NCBI GenBank assembly: GCA_902621675.1 | Contig: CACNMX010000001.1 | Span: 1-64,000 of the forward strand | Reading direction: 5' to 3' | Length of the DNA: 64,000 nucleotides | Source: an uncultured Prochlorococcus sp. | GTDB lineage: Bacteria; Cyanobacteriota; Cyanobacteriia; PCC-6307; Cyanobiaceae | Shown here: piece after piece, positions 15,834 to 24,509 of the stretch | Numbering within the stretch: position 1 is the stretch's first letter | How the letters are laid out: each line of letters opens with the position of its first letter | The notes under the pieces: generated by a model | Databases searched by the model: none | Told to the model about the DNA's origin: nothing | What the model saw: only the letters and a program-made list of their open reading frames with translations | Translations under genes and position numbers: made by a program

Positions 15834-17204
15834 ATGAAATCAATATCTATAGTAATGCCAACTTTAGGAAAAAGTTCTAGTCTTTTAGATTGTATAAATA
15901 ATTTTTTAACGAATGAATTACTTGATATTAAACTTCAATTAGTTGTAGTAGTTGATAATGATTTAAATAAAATAAGTAAGGATTTCTTAGAATTGATCAA
16001 TAAACTCAAACTTTTAAGTCGAATAGAAAATAATTTTTTCTTCGATGAAATCTTTGTTAATAGATCTATGAGTGGACCTGGTAATGCTCGCAATATTGGA
16101 CTCGAGATTTGTAAATTCGAATATATTCATTTTTGTGATGATGATGATATTTTATATCCTCAAAATTATCAATTTATTGATAAATATAAAACCGATGAGG
16201 ATATCATTTTAATGAGATTCATAGATAGTTCTAAAGTTATGAATAATGAAATTCTGTTTAAAGATATAATTTCTTTTAGAAAATTTAAATGTAAAGAATT
16301 TTTATCTCTTCTTGATAAGAAGAAGTTCGCTCCTGTCCAATTACAACAATTTTTATTTAAAAGAATTTTTTTGCAAGAAAATAAAATAAATTTCCCTGAG
16401 ACTCATCTAATAGAAGATATTGTTTTTAATCTTATTTCTATATATTTAGCTAAAGATTTTATCTTAATTAATAGTTCGATTTATTATTATGTAAATCAAC
16501 TAGATTCAACAAAATCACTCAATACTAAGACTCAGGCATATGATTATTTAGTAGGATTAAATTTATTAGTAAAAAGACTTATATTTGGAATTAGAGATGA
16601 AATTCCAACAAAGATATTAAATGAATGTATCACCAGAATAATTTTAATGTTAGATATTAGATTAGAAGATTGTGATACAAATTTAAAAGAAGCAAAAGAA
16701 TATATTTCCCATCAAAAAAAAGTAAATATTTTTAATTTTAAGAAAACAAAAAATTGTTATGAATGGATTACCAAAAAAAATAAATTTTTACTAAAACAAA
16801 TACTTAGGGATGATTCTAATTCTATTGATTTTTATAAATATTTATTGGAAATTTTGGGAAATGATATCACAAATAAAAATATAGAAATATTTGTTATTTG
16901 TTTCGGACCTCTTGGGAAATCTATATATAAGAATCTTAGAAAGATTAAACAAGAAGTATTTATATTGGATGATAGATGGCAGGAAATTATCCAACAAAAA
17001 AGCATTTGCCATTCCAACATTTATCCTTTGAGTTACATAAAAAAATTGTCCCCTGAAAAAGAATATCTCTTTATTATTGCTAATCCAAATTTAATAACAG
17101 AGAATAATATTATGATAAAACTCAAAAATATAGAAGAAATTAGGAAAAATATTTTATCTTTTAAAATAATAAAAGCATATTCTAGATTGATTGGTGAAGA
17201 TTGA
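15834..17204 (+). CDS. Family 2 glycosyltransferase fused to a C-terminal Rossmann-like domain
   Basis: The 456-residue protein starts with a GT-A domain: SIVMPTLGKSSSLLDCI, then GPGNARNIGLEICK, and HFCDDDDILYPQN near residue 100 as the DxD region. The middle is helical. Residues about 345-440 look like a separate Rossmann-type domain (FVICFGPLGKSIYKNLR, then FILDD). That order resembles the first domain of the upstream radical SAM protein, but placed at the other end. GT2 proteins with such tails occur in cell-surface clusters; the tail's ligand is unknown. The start is ATG, 35 bases after the preceding stop. It converges with the acetyltransferase, with five bases between. Confidence 0.86.
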   Translation: MKSISIVMPTLGKSSSLLDCINNFLTNELLDIKLQLVVVVDNDLNKISKDFLELINKLKLLSRIENNFFFDEIFVNRSMSGPGNARNIGLEICKFEYIHFCDDDDILYPQNYQFIDKYKTDEDIILMRFIDSSKVMNNEILFKDIISFRKFKCKEFLSLLDKKKFAPVQLQQFLFKRIFLQENKINFPETHLIEDIVFNLISIYLAKDFILINSSIYYYVNQLDSTKSLNTKTQAYDYLVGLNLLVKRLIFGIRDEIPTKILNECITRIILMLDIRLEDCDTNLKEAKEYISHQKKVNIFNFKKTKNCYEWITKKNKFLLKQILRDDSNSIDFYKYLLEILGNDITNKNIEIFVICFGPLGKSIYKNLRKIKQEVFILDDRWQEIIQQKSICHSNIYPLSYIKKLSPEKEYLFIIANPNLITENNIMIKLKNIEEIRKNILSFKIIKAYSRLIGED

Positions 17205-17209
17205 TTGAA

Positions 17210-17848
17210 TTAAAAATCCTTTATTAGTTTTGCTGGGACTCCTGCATATATTCCAGGTTTGAGTATGTTTTTAGTAACAACTGCACCGCAGCCAATTAAA
17301 ACATTACTACATATTTCAACATGATCTTTAATAGTAGATCCAGCTCCTATATATACATGAGATTGAATAATAACATTACCGCAAATTGTACAATTTGGTC
17401 CTACTATACAATAATCTTCGATTTTTGCTTCGTGCCCTACATATGTCCCAGTATTTATAAGAGATAAAAATCCAATTCGCACTTTATAACCAAGGAAAAC
17501 ATAATCAAAAATTAAACTACCTGCTTTTATTGATTTAAGATTAGTTTCAATAATCGACCTACTTGAAATAAGTTTAATAAAGTCATTTTTTTGCAAATTA
17601 TATGAGAGTAGTTTCACCTTCTTATCTAAGAAAGTCTTTTCTGAGCCTATTCCAGTAACAAATTTATACCCTAACTCTTTATAAGAAGAGGAATCTGAAA
17701 ATTCACCTAAACATTTATACCCTTCAATAGTTTCTCCTTTTTGAATTCTATTATCTAAGAATCCAACGAGGTTAAGTTTTTTTGATCGTTTTAAAATATG
17801 AAAAATAGATCTTGAGGCACCTGATCCTCCTAAAGAAATTAGATTCAT
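17210..17848 (-). CDS. NeuD/PglD-type sugar O- or N-acyltransferase
   Basis: The 212-residue protein has an N-terminal Rossmann fold (LISLGGSGASRSIFHIL, then LVGFLDN), which binds the UDP-sugar in this family. The C-terminal half is a left-handed beta-helix of hexapeptide repeats (for example IEDYCIVGPNCTICG and VYIGAGSTIK), ending in the typical PGIYAGVPAK. The catalytic histidine is expected in YVGHEAKIE near residue 137. These acetyl-CoA-dependent enzymes acetylate amino sugars or sialic-type sugars. It overlaps the upstream methyltransferase by four bases (ATGA) and is the last gene of the long minus-strand run 17210-32927. Confidence 0.9.
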   Translation of the reverse strand: MNLISLGGSGASRSIFHILKRSKKLNLVGFLDNRIQKGETIEGYKCLGEFSDSSSYKELGYKFVTGIGSEKTFLDKKVKLLSYNLQKNDFIKLISSRSIIETNLKSIKAGSLIFDYVFLGYKVRIGFLSLINTGTYVGHEAKIEDYCIVGPNCTICGNVIIQSHVYIGAGSTIKDHVEICSNVLIGCGAVVTKNILKPGIYAGVPAKLIKDF

Positions 17849-18528
17849 AACTTGATCGAGTTATCGGGATGCCACCAGTCGTAATAACCAGTATAACCAG
17901 CTTCTTGGAATAACTCTAGCCATTCATCTACATGCAAATAACATCTTCCACCTGTTGCCCATTTGTCTATTATTTCTTTCTGTGCATTATTCTTATATGC
18001 CGCAATACGAATATAGGAATTTTTTTTTGTGATCCTCTCAATTTCTGAGATTGCAATCATGGTTTCTTTTTTACTTAAAAAGTTATGAAGTGAATTAATA
18101 CTTATAGTATGTTCTATCGAATTAGTTTTAAGAGGAATAGATGTTGCATTGCAATTAATGTAAAGTATCTTTTTGTCTTTTATAGATTCACGTAAAGCAT
18201 ATAAAGATGCGTCTATACCAAAACACTTAACCTCATCAATTTCGCTTACTAAGTCATAAAGTAAAAAGCCTTTAGCGCATCCTATTTCGCAAATACTTTC
18301 GCCTTTTAAAACTTTAAACTGTTTAATAATTCTTTTTGCAACTGGTTTCCACCTACCATCATAGTAATAACCTCCATAGCCTTGTTCTCTATTCCCATCG
18401 TAGTAATGCCTACCATATATTCTTGCATAACTTTTATTTAAATCTGAAACTTTTATCCTCGTATCTAATTTTCTTTTGGATTTAGGTAAATCATTTAATA
18501 GATTTTCCATTCTTATTGCTTTATTCAT
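17845..18528 (-). CDS. Class I SAM-dependent methyltransferase
   Basis: The 227-residue protein carries the SAM-binding motif ICEIGCAKGFLLYDL near residue 78, an acidic partner FGIDAS near 103, and motif IV/V-like IEHTISINSLHNF near 138. The N-terminal 60 residues are rich in Tyr and Gly (YYDGNREQGYGGYYYDGR) and may form a substrate lid. The neighbouring small zinc protein overlaps it by eight bases; Trm112-type partners activate several methyltransferases, so the two may form a complex (inference). The target is probably a sugar or a transketolase-derived intermediate in this cluster. Confidence 0.85.
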   Translation of the reverse strand: MNKAIRMENLLNDLPKSKRKLDTRIKVSDLNKSYARIYGRHYYDGNREQGYGGYYYDGRWKPVAKRIIKQFKVLKGESICEIGCAKGFLLYDLVSEIDEVKCFGIDASLYALRESIKDKKILYINCNATSIPLKTNSIEHTISINSLHNFLSKKETMIAISEIERITKKNSYIRIAAYKNNAQKEIIDKWATGGRCYLHVDEWLELFQEAGYTGYYDWWHPDNSIKL

Positions 18529-18730
18529 TTATGTCCTTCCATTTGATTTTATTTTTTGTTGGATAAATATTCTCTGGGGTAAAAAATTTTGGGATGTTTT
18601 CTTTATGAATCTTATATTTTTTATCACAACTGGAACATTTTAAAAGGTTTTTTCCCAAAAGTATAATTTCGCCTTTGCAAATAGGACATTGCAAAAAATC
18701 AATAAACGTATTTATAAATCCATTACTCAT
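18521..18730 (-). CDS. Trm112-like zinc-binding protein
   Basis: This 69-residue protein has two Cys pairs, LQCPICKGE and LKCSSCDKKY, about 17 residues apart, as in Trm112/YcaR-type zinc ribbons. I chose the ATG at 18728-18730 rather than the TTG six bases upstream, because it gives the same eight-base overlap with the transketolase gene that is seen elsewhere in the cluster. Trm112-like proteins act as stabilising partners of methyltransferases, and one follows directly. It lies between the transketolase subunit and the methyltransferase, suggesting one functional module. Confidence 0.75.
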   Translation of the reverse strand: MSNGFINTFIDFLQCPICKGEIILLGKNLLKCSSCDKKYKIHKENIPKFFTPENIYPTKNKIKWKDINE

Positions 18731-19652
18731 TTTCAAGAATCCATTTATCTAAAAGAGTTAAGTTAATTCCATTGTTTTCCAATAATTTCTCTCTATCAAA
18801 AATTTCAAATATGTATTTTTTGTCTAAGCATAAATTTTCTAACTCAATTCTAAATTTTGTTTTAACAAGTATACCTGCTATAAATTCAAATAAACCTCCT
18901 GATTCAAAGTGTTCTTCAATTATGAGGACTTTTTTTATTGAAGATTCAATTAATATATTGATTAGTTCTAAAAGAGTTTCAGCTGAAATTTCTGAAATGA
19001 TTATGTGGCAAATTGTTTTGGAAGTTTTCTTTTTCTTTATATGGGTGTCAATCATTGATGATATGGCGCCGGTACTGACTATACATTTTGATGAGTTTAG
19101 AATCCCATTTAAAAAAATATTTGTTTTTATTTCTTTTGTTTCAGGGATATCTGGCTCACCCCCTTTACATAATCTTATATAAGAAGGATTTTGATTCTTT
19201 CCATTAAGTTTATCCCATGCTTTTGTGAGACAATCTTCTGCATTGATAGGAGAAAAAGGTGAATAAATATTCATATTTGGGATGCTCCTCATTAAGGCGA
19301 TATCCTCATATGCATGATGAGTAGATCCAAGCTTGTCGTAAGCAAGTCCACCACCAACACCAATTAAAATTAAAGATTGGTTATTAATACCGATATCAAC
19401 TCTTATCTGCTCATAAGCCCTCATAATTAAAAATGGTATTATTGTATAAACTACTGGCTTCATACCTTCTGATGCTAATCCTGCTGCAACCCCTATCATA
19501 TTTTGCTCAGCAATCCCACAATTAATAAACCTATCTGGAAATTTTTCAATAAATTCATCAAATATTCGAAATCCAATATCTCCAGCTAAAAGTATTAGTT
19601 TTTCGTCTTGACTAGCAATCTCTAGGAGTTTTCTAGCAATACTATTTCTCAT
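18723..19652 (-). CDS. Transketolase C-terminal subunit
   Basis: The 309-residue protein holds the pyrimidine-binding and C-terminal transketolase domains. FINCGIAEQNMIGVAAGLA near residue 42 has the glutamate that activates thiamine diphosphate, and STHHAYEDIALMRSIPN near 108 is the conserved histidine/acid block. It pairs with the separately encoded N-terminal subunit two bases upstream. Split transketolases are found in archaea and in secondary-metabolite and surface-glycan clusters. It moves two-carbon ketol units, and its position amid heptose genes suggests supply or use of sedoheptulose-7-phosphate, or making a branched sugar (inference). Confidence 0.92.
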   Translation of the reverse strand: MRNSIARKLLEIASQDEKLILLAGDIGFRIFDEFIEKFPDRFINCGIAEQNMIGVAAGLASEGMKPVVYTIIPFLIMRAYEQIRVDIGINNQSLILIGVGGGLAYDKLGSTHHAYEDIALMRSIPNMNIYSPFSPINAEDCLTKAWDKLNGKNQNPSYIRLCKGGEPDIPETKEIKTNIFLNGILNSSKCIVSTGAISSMIDTHIKKKKTSKTICHIIISEISAETLLELINILIESSIKKVLIIEEHFESGGLFEFIAGILVKTKFRIELENLCLDKKYIFEIFDREKLLENNGINLTLLDKWILENE

Positions 19653-19654
19653 TA

Positions 19655-20446
19655 TTATCCTCCTAACTCCTTAAGTGCTTTTGCAAGTTCATCATCTTTA
19701 ATTTTTCTATGATGCCACTTAGGTACTTTTTCCATAAAACTTATACCTTTCCCTTTAATAGTTTCTGCGATAATAACAACTGGTTCCTTATATTTATTTT
19801 GGAGGAATTTGTAAATTATTGGTATTAGACTTTCTATACAATGTCCATCTACTTCTTTTGCTTTTAAACCTATAGCTGCCAGTCTTTTTTGTACGTTACT
19901 AATTGATAAAATGTTATCTGTAAAATCTAGAGATTCTTGTTTATTGTTATCAATAATTACCAATAAATTTGATAATTTATGCTGAGACATAAACATAAAT
20001 CCTTCCCAAATTGAACCTTCATTTGATTCTCCATCTCCTATTACACAGATAATTTTTTTATTTCTATTTCCTAGGGCTTTTCCGCATGCTACCGATAAAC
20101 CATGACCAAGTGATCCTGTGGACCATGTAATAGATCTTAGGGAACCTTTCTTAGGATGGCCGCCGAATAAAGATCCATTTTTGTAAAAGTCATCAAGATC
20201 ATTTATTTTAATTTCACCAATTCTTACTAAAGTTACTAACCATGCTAATAAGCAATGTCCTTTACTTAAAATAAATTCAAAATTATAAATTTCTTTTAGA
20301 GCATAAGCACTCGACATTATATCTATTACGCTTAGAGAACCTCCTATATGTCCTCCTTTAGCTTTATGGACAATATTTGTTAAGTCAATACGACTTTGAT
20401 ATGAGAATAATTTCGCTTTTTGAAAATAATTCTTCAAATCTTTCAT
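19655..20446 (-). CDS. Transketolase N-terminal subunit
   Basis: The 263-residue protein matches the thiamine-diphosphate-binding half. HKAKGGHIGGSLSVIDIM lies near residue 27, LSKGHCLLAWL near 61, WSTGSLGHGLSVA near 108, and the GDG...NN cofactor motif runs from IGDGESNEGS to IDNNKQ near 136-168. Together with the C-terminal subunit it would form an active enzyme. Its first codons overlap the end of the APH-like kinase gene by 62 bases. The start at 20446 is preferred because downstream starts would cut into the helix before HKAKGG. A housekeeping transketolase is expected elsewhere in the genome. Confidence 0.93.
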   Translation of the reverse strand: MKDLKNYFQKAKLFSYQSRIDLTNIVHKAKGGHIGGSLSVIDIMSSAYALKEIYNFEFILSKGHCLLAWLVTLVRIGEIKINDLDDFYKNGSLFGGHPKKGSLRSITWSTGSLGHGLSVACGKALGNRNKKIICVIGDGESNEGSIWEGFMFMSQHKLSNLLVIIDNNKQESLDFTDNILSISNVQKRLAAIGLKAKEVDGHCIESLIPIIYKFLQNKYKEPVVIIAETIKGKGISFMEKVPKWHHRKIKDDELAKALKELGG

Positions 20447-21341
20447 TATCTAATAACTTTATTGAGGCAATTAAGTAGAGTTTTGCTTTTTTAAGCTGTG
20501 TATATAAAATTTTAGCACGATTAGTATTTCTACTTGGATCGGCATATATTCTTACTTTCCATCGTTCTGATAAAAACTCATTCATAATAATTAATGACCA
20601 TTTTATTGAGAATAGTGAATTATAAATATTCAAATTAGATTTATCATCTTTAGATATTTTTTCATTTACAAAGTAATTTGACCAATCTTTAAAAATTTCA
20701 CTTCCTTTTAAGTTTCTTGGATGTATTAAGAAATCAATATGTTGCTTAATAGGCGAGTCAAAGCCTGCATATTCAAGATCTACTAATCTAAGTTCATTAT
20801 TTAAATCTAATACGCAATTATGAATTCCTGAATCGGCGTGACTAAAAACATGGCTTGATTTTGGATTTATTTTTTCAAGGTGAGGCACTAATTTATTAAG
20901 AAAAAAAGTTTCTAATTTTTCTATAAAAAGTTTATATTCTTTTTCAATGTCAAAGCTTAATTTGTTTTGTTTGTGGTTTTTAAATTTTTCCTTTATCTGA
21001 TTGATGCAAATATTATTATTGATTAATGCTTCTTTAGCAAATAGGTTATTTCTATTTTTATTACAAGTAGAACGATGAATATTTTTTATTAAATTCAGAT
21101 ATTTTATAAAGTGAACCTTACTTAAGTATTTTGTATTTGGCATATATTGATATAAAAGCTTTAAATTTTTAGAATCTTTATTTACAAGAGGAACTGTAAA
21201 CATTTTTGAAAAATTTGTTAGATAATTATGAATAAAATACTCATTATAAAATTGAATTTGATTATTTTGGGGAAATGATTTTTCAAAAAAAAGTTGATTG
21301 TTTATCTGTATTATCTTTGATTTACTATTTCCAGATTTCAT
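20385..21341 (-). CDS. APH/choline kinase-like phosphotransferase
   Basis: The 318-residue protein shows the aminoglycoside-phosphotransferase/choline-kinase core. FSHADSGIHNCVL near residue 170 carries the catalytic Asp and the metal-binding Asn (usual HGDLHPGN), and RLVDLEYAGFDSP near 190 carries the second metal Asp. The N-terminal lobe is weakly conserved. Such proteins in polysaccharide loci phosphorylate choline, ethanolamine or sugars. The 3' end overlaps the transketolase gene by 62 bases in another frame, which is long for this genome. The upstream neighbour is a HAD phosphatase one base away. The substrate is unknown. Confidence 0.8.
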   Translation of the reverse strand: MKSGNSKSKIIQINNQLFFEKSFPQNNQIQFYNEYFIHNYLTNFSKMFTVPLVNKDSKNLKLLYQYMPNTKYLSKVHFIKYLNLIKNIHRSTCNKNRNNLFAKEALINNNICINQIKEKFKNHKQNKLSFDIEKEYKLFIEKLETFFLNKLVPHLEKINPKSSHVFSHADSGIHNCVLDLNNELRLVDLEYAGFDSPIKQHIDFLIHPRNLKGSEIFKDWSNYFVNEKISKDDKSNLNIYNSLFSIKWSLIIMNEFLSERWKVRIYADPSRNTNRAKILYTQLKKAKLYLIASIKLLDNERFEELFSKSEIILISKSY

Positions 21342-21342
21342 T

Positions 21343-21987
21343 TTATCTTAAAAGGTTTGATATTGTTTTCCAATTTTCAACTTCAACTAAATTCCCCTTT
21401 TTTTTATATTGATCGCAATTATTAATGTTTTTATTATTGCCACTAAAAAGTATGTGTTTGGTATAGGAAAATTCTTTTCCTGAAGCAAAATATCTATTAT
21501 GTATTTTCTCTAAATCATCAATTATTATTTTTGGATTAATTACTTTCAAGAAATCAATTTTTTCATCGAAAGTATCACAAAAAATGATTGATTTAATTCC
21601 TTTATGGAGATGATTTTTATCTATCAATTTAAAAATTCTTGATTGTGCAATCTCCAAAATATTAGTTTCCTTGGAATCTTTAATTCCAAACTTTGTTTTA
21701 TGGCTAACAAGATATATTTCATGATCTTTGCTTATTAGTTGTTTTATTACTTCTATACAATTTTTGTAAAAGATAATTTTGTTACTTATATCTGAATAAA
21801 TGTCACCTTGAATAAATTGCCAATTGTTGTCACCCAACTCATTCTTTATTTTGAATTTTATGTAATTAACATTTAAATTTAAAATATTGTCTTCTAAATT
21901 AAGACTATACTTCCTTGTCTTTAATGAATTTTCAATCGATTTTCTATAGTCCACCAAAGTGTTATCAATATCGATTGCAATTTTCAT
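21343..21987 (-). CDS. HAD-superfamily phosphatase-like protein
   Basis: The 214-residue protein begins MKIAIDIDNTLVDYRKS, the HAD motif I with nucleophile and acid/base aspartates. IYLVSHKTKFG near residue 93 fits motif II, and PKIIIDDLEKIHNRYF near 152 gives the acidic motif IV. It is similar in plan to 5'-nucleotidase or sugar-phosphate phosphatases, but I cannot assign the substrate. Its start overlaps the stop of the epimerase gene (ATGA). Kinase, phosphatase and epimerase in succession suggest successive steps on one sugar. Confidence 0.8.
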   Translation of the reverse strand: MKIAIDIDNTLVDYRKSIENSLKTRKYSLNLEDNILNLNVNYIKFKIKNELGDNNWQFIQGDIYSDISNKIIFYKNCIEVIKQLISKDHEIYLVSHKTKFGIKDSKETNILEIAQSRIFKLIDKNHLHKGIKSIIFCDTFDEKIDFLKVINPKIIIDDLEKIHNRYFASGKEFSYTKHILFSGNNKNINNCDQYKKKGNLVEVENWKTISNLLR

Positions 21988-22931
21988 GAGATATTTTGAG
22001 ATTTTAGATGTTTAACTGAAAAACATGTATTATTTTTATTCAAATTTCCTGCTCTGTAAGTTTCTATTATCTCTGAAATTGCCGAATCTACATTTTTTTC
22101 AGGCTTAAATCCATACTTTAAAAGTTTCTCTGAACATTGCCTATATGATCTAGGATCATTACTTTCAAGGATATTGATTTTACAATGTGGTAATTTTGAA
22201 ACTACTTTTTTGGCTATATCTAAGATAGAAATATTTTCAAAACCTGCATTGAAAAATCCTGATTTTATTTGATTTTCTTTACCGAGGAAAAATTCATAAA
22301 CTCTACAAATATCATCAATATGAATGTTAGGCCTTATTTGGTCCCCACCAAAAACAGTAATGGTTCCTTTTTCTAAAGCAGAATAGGTAAGTATATTTAC
22401 TGCAACATCTAAACGCATTCGAGGGGAAACACCACAAACAGTTGCTGGCCTTATACAAGCTATATGCATTTTGTCTTGGTAACTTAAAAAAACTCTTTCT
22501 GCAACCATTTTTGTTTTGTTATAAGCACTTATAGGAATTAAAGGCGTCTCCTCATTAACCTTTGGTCTATCGCTTACTCCATAAACACTGCCTGAGCTTG
22601 CAAATAAAAATTGTTTGACTTCAGCTTCAACACTTAATTGAGCTAATAATTGGCTTCCTAGAACATTAACTTCCCAACTTAATTGAGGATTAAGATCTAC
22701 GAGTGGATCATTTGCAATATTTGCTAAGTGAATAACACAATCTATATTCTCTAAATGTGATTTATTTAAGTTCCTTATGTCACAAACAATTTTGTCTAAG
22801 TTTTTGTGCGATTTTAGATAATCTCCAAACCAATTAGTATCTATTGACCTTACATAATGCCCTTTATCTAGTAATTTAGGGACCAAAACAGAACCCTTAT
22901 AGCCGTTGCCACCTGTAACAAGAATTTTCAT
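21984..22931 (-). CDS. NAD-dependent nucleotide-sugar epimerase/reductase
   Basis: The 315-residue extended SDR has LVTGGNGYKGSVLVPKLL at residue 4, VIHLANIANDP near 65, ASSGSVYG near 110 and AYNKTKMVAE (YxxxK) near 135. RPATVCGVSPRMRLD and the PNIHIDDIC strand are typical of NDP-sugar 4-epimerases and reductases. It lies 49 bases downstream of the HldE-like gene. The HldE-type context suggests a heptose nucleotide as substrate, by analogy with HldD, but it is not an obvious HldD and the assignment stays open. Confidence 0.86.
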   Translation of the reverse strand: MKILVTGGNGYKGSVLVPKLLDKGHYVRSIDTNWFGDYLKSHKNLDKIVCDIRNLNKSHLENIDCVIHLANIANDPLVDLNPQLSWEVNVLGSQLLAQLSVEAEVKQFLFASSGSVYGVSDRPKVNEETPLIPISAYNKTKMVAERVFLSYQDKMHIACIRPATVCGVSPRMRLDVAVNILTYSALEKGTITVFGGDQIRPNIHIDDICRVYEFFLGKENQIKSGFFNAGFENISILDIAKKVVSKLPHCKINILESNDPRSYRQCSEKLLKYGFKPEKNVDSAISEIIETYRAGNLNKNNTCFSVKHLKSQNIS

Positions 22932-22980
22932 TAGATAATAATTTTTCTTATTTTTGCATAGTCTTTTTATCTTTGTCTAT

Positions 22981-24501
22981 TTATGAAAATGAAAGGATTA
23001 ATTTTTCTTTTATTGAATATAGATCGATAGGTTTGTTACCCATATTTTCTACTGCTAGGCTTGATACACAACATCCTAAAGCTGCAGTCTCCATAATTGT
23101 ATTACCTGAAGATATACCAACTGACATTATTGCGAGTAAAGAATCCCCAGCTCCAGTCACATCAACAGGATTTACTGTAAGAGCGGGAAAAGCCTGACTT
23201 ACATATTGATCATCTTTATTATTTTCATAAACTATGAATCCATCTCCACCTAACTTCATAAGGAGATTTTTTGACTTTGTTTTTTTCATTAAATTCTGGC
23301 TTAATATTTCTAGTCCTGTCGCCTTGTCTTGTAAAGATATCCTTGCTTCTCTTTCATTGGGAAATATGAGAGTACATTCCTCTAGCTTTGTAATTAAACC
23401 AACTTGGCTGCTACATTGAACATCTCCAAAAACAAAAATATTCTCTTTTTTCGCTACTTCTCTTATTGTTTTAAGTATCTTTTGGGTAACTATTCCATAT
23501 ACAAAATCAGAAATTATAATCCCATTACATTTCTTTGAAAAATCAATTATCTTTTTTATTATTTCCTTTTCGATTTGTTTTGAAATTTGATGATCTTCTA
23601 ATTTACTTACTCTAAATAATTTTTGATTATCTACTACGTATCTTTTCTTGAAAGTTGTGGGTCTAGTTGAATCATAAATTATTCCGCTGCCAATATTTTT
23701 ATCTTTAATTGTACTTTCAACCCAATTTGCGTTCTCATCTTCGCCAACTACTGATATTAAGTTGCAAGATGCACCTAATGCTTTTACATGGGAGGCTACG
23801 ACTCCTGCACCTCCCAAAAATTTCCTAGATTCTAGTTCTTTAACTACAATCACAGGAGCTTCGGCACTCATGCCAATAGCTTCGCAAGCTATGTATTGAT
23901 CTATTATTAAATCTCCAATTACTAAAATATTTGCTTTTTTAAAATTATCAGTTGAAGAAATTAGATCATCAAATGAAATCTTCTGTCTTTTGCAGGCTTC
24001 TCTAAATTGATCTCTTCTTTTTCGTGATAAATTAGTTTCAGATTCATTTAATAAATCAGTATTATTGTAATGAATTTCTCCTGCATAGAATCTAACTTGT
24101 TTATTCATATTTTTCATAAAAGATATAGCTTTTCTAATGTTTATTTCTTTATTCGTTTCGTATTCTGTACCAAGAATTAGTTTTTCAGGATAGATAGACT
24201 TTGTAGCCTCATAAAGATCATCTTTTTCTAAAAGAACTAAATAATCTGCTAAACCCAAAAGCTCTAATGAAGCGGCCCTCTCAGTTTGAGTATATTGAAA
24301 TCTTCTTTTTCCATTCTCATAAGAATCAGGAATAACAGCAATGTAGAGTTTTTTCCCTTGTTTCTTTGCATATTTAAGGTACCTTATGTGACCATGGTGA
24401 ACAGTATTAAAATGTCCATATCCCAAAACAGAATCCTTAGATGGCTTTATATCTCTTAATCTGATTATCTCTGTTTTATTTGGAATATTGTTGTTTGGCA
24501 T
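22981..24501 (-). CDS. hldE: HldE-like bifunctional heptose kinase/nucleotidyltransferase with swapped domain order
   Basis: The 506-residue protein carries both HldE activities in reverse order. Residues about 20-150 are the nucleotidyltransferase: GYGHFNTVHHGHIRYLKYA (HxGH), then YTQTERAASLELLGLADYLV. Residues about 190-500 are a PfkB kinase: NILVIGDLIIDQYI, then KFLGGAGVVASHVKALG, and DVTGAGDSLLAI with the GAGD anion hole and catalytic Asp. In E. coli HldE the kinase comes first. The enzyme would convert heptose-7-phosphate to the 1,7-bisphosphate and then activate heptose-1-phosphate with a nucleotide. GmhA and a separate nucleotidyltransferase lie directly upstream, and GmhB follows two genes further. 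Exact sugar and nucleotide are inferred. Confidence 0.85.
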   Translation of the reverse strand: MPNNNIPNKTEIIRLRDIKPSKDSVLGYGHFNTVHHGHIRYLKYAKKQGKKLYIAVIPDSYENGKRRFQYTQTERAASLELLGLADYLVLLEKDDLYEATKSIYPEKLILGTEYETNKEINIRKAISFMKNMNKQVRFYAGEIHYNNTDLLNESETNLSRKRRDQFREACKRQKISFDDLISSTDNFKKANILVIGDLIIDQYIACEAIGMSAEAPVIVVKELESRKFLGGAGVVASHVKALGASCNLISVVGEDENANWVESTIKDKNIGSGIIYDSTRPTTFKKRYVVDNQKLFRVSKLEDHQISKQIEKEIIKKIIDFSKKCNGIIISDFVYGIVTQKILKTIREVAKKENIFVFGDVQCSSQVGLITKLEECTLIFPNEREARISLQDKATGLEILSQNLMKKTKSKNLLMKLGGDGFIVYENNKDDQYVSQAFPALTVNPVDVTGAGDSLLAIMSVGISSGNTIMETAALGCCVSSLAVENMGNKPIDLYSIKEKLILSFS

Positions 24502-24509
24502 CTTACAAA

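Noticed and set aside
18772-19182. 136-codon plus-strand frame over the transketolase C subunit
   Set aside because: It is antisense to a well-supported gene and matches no family.
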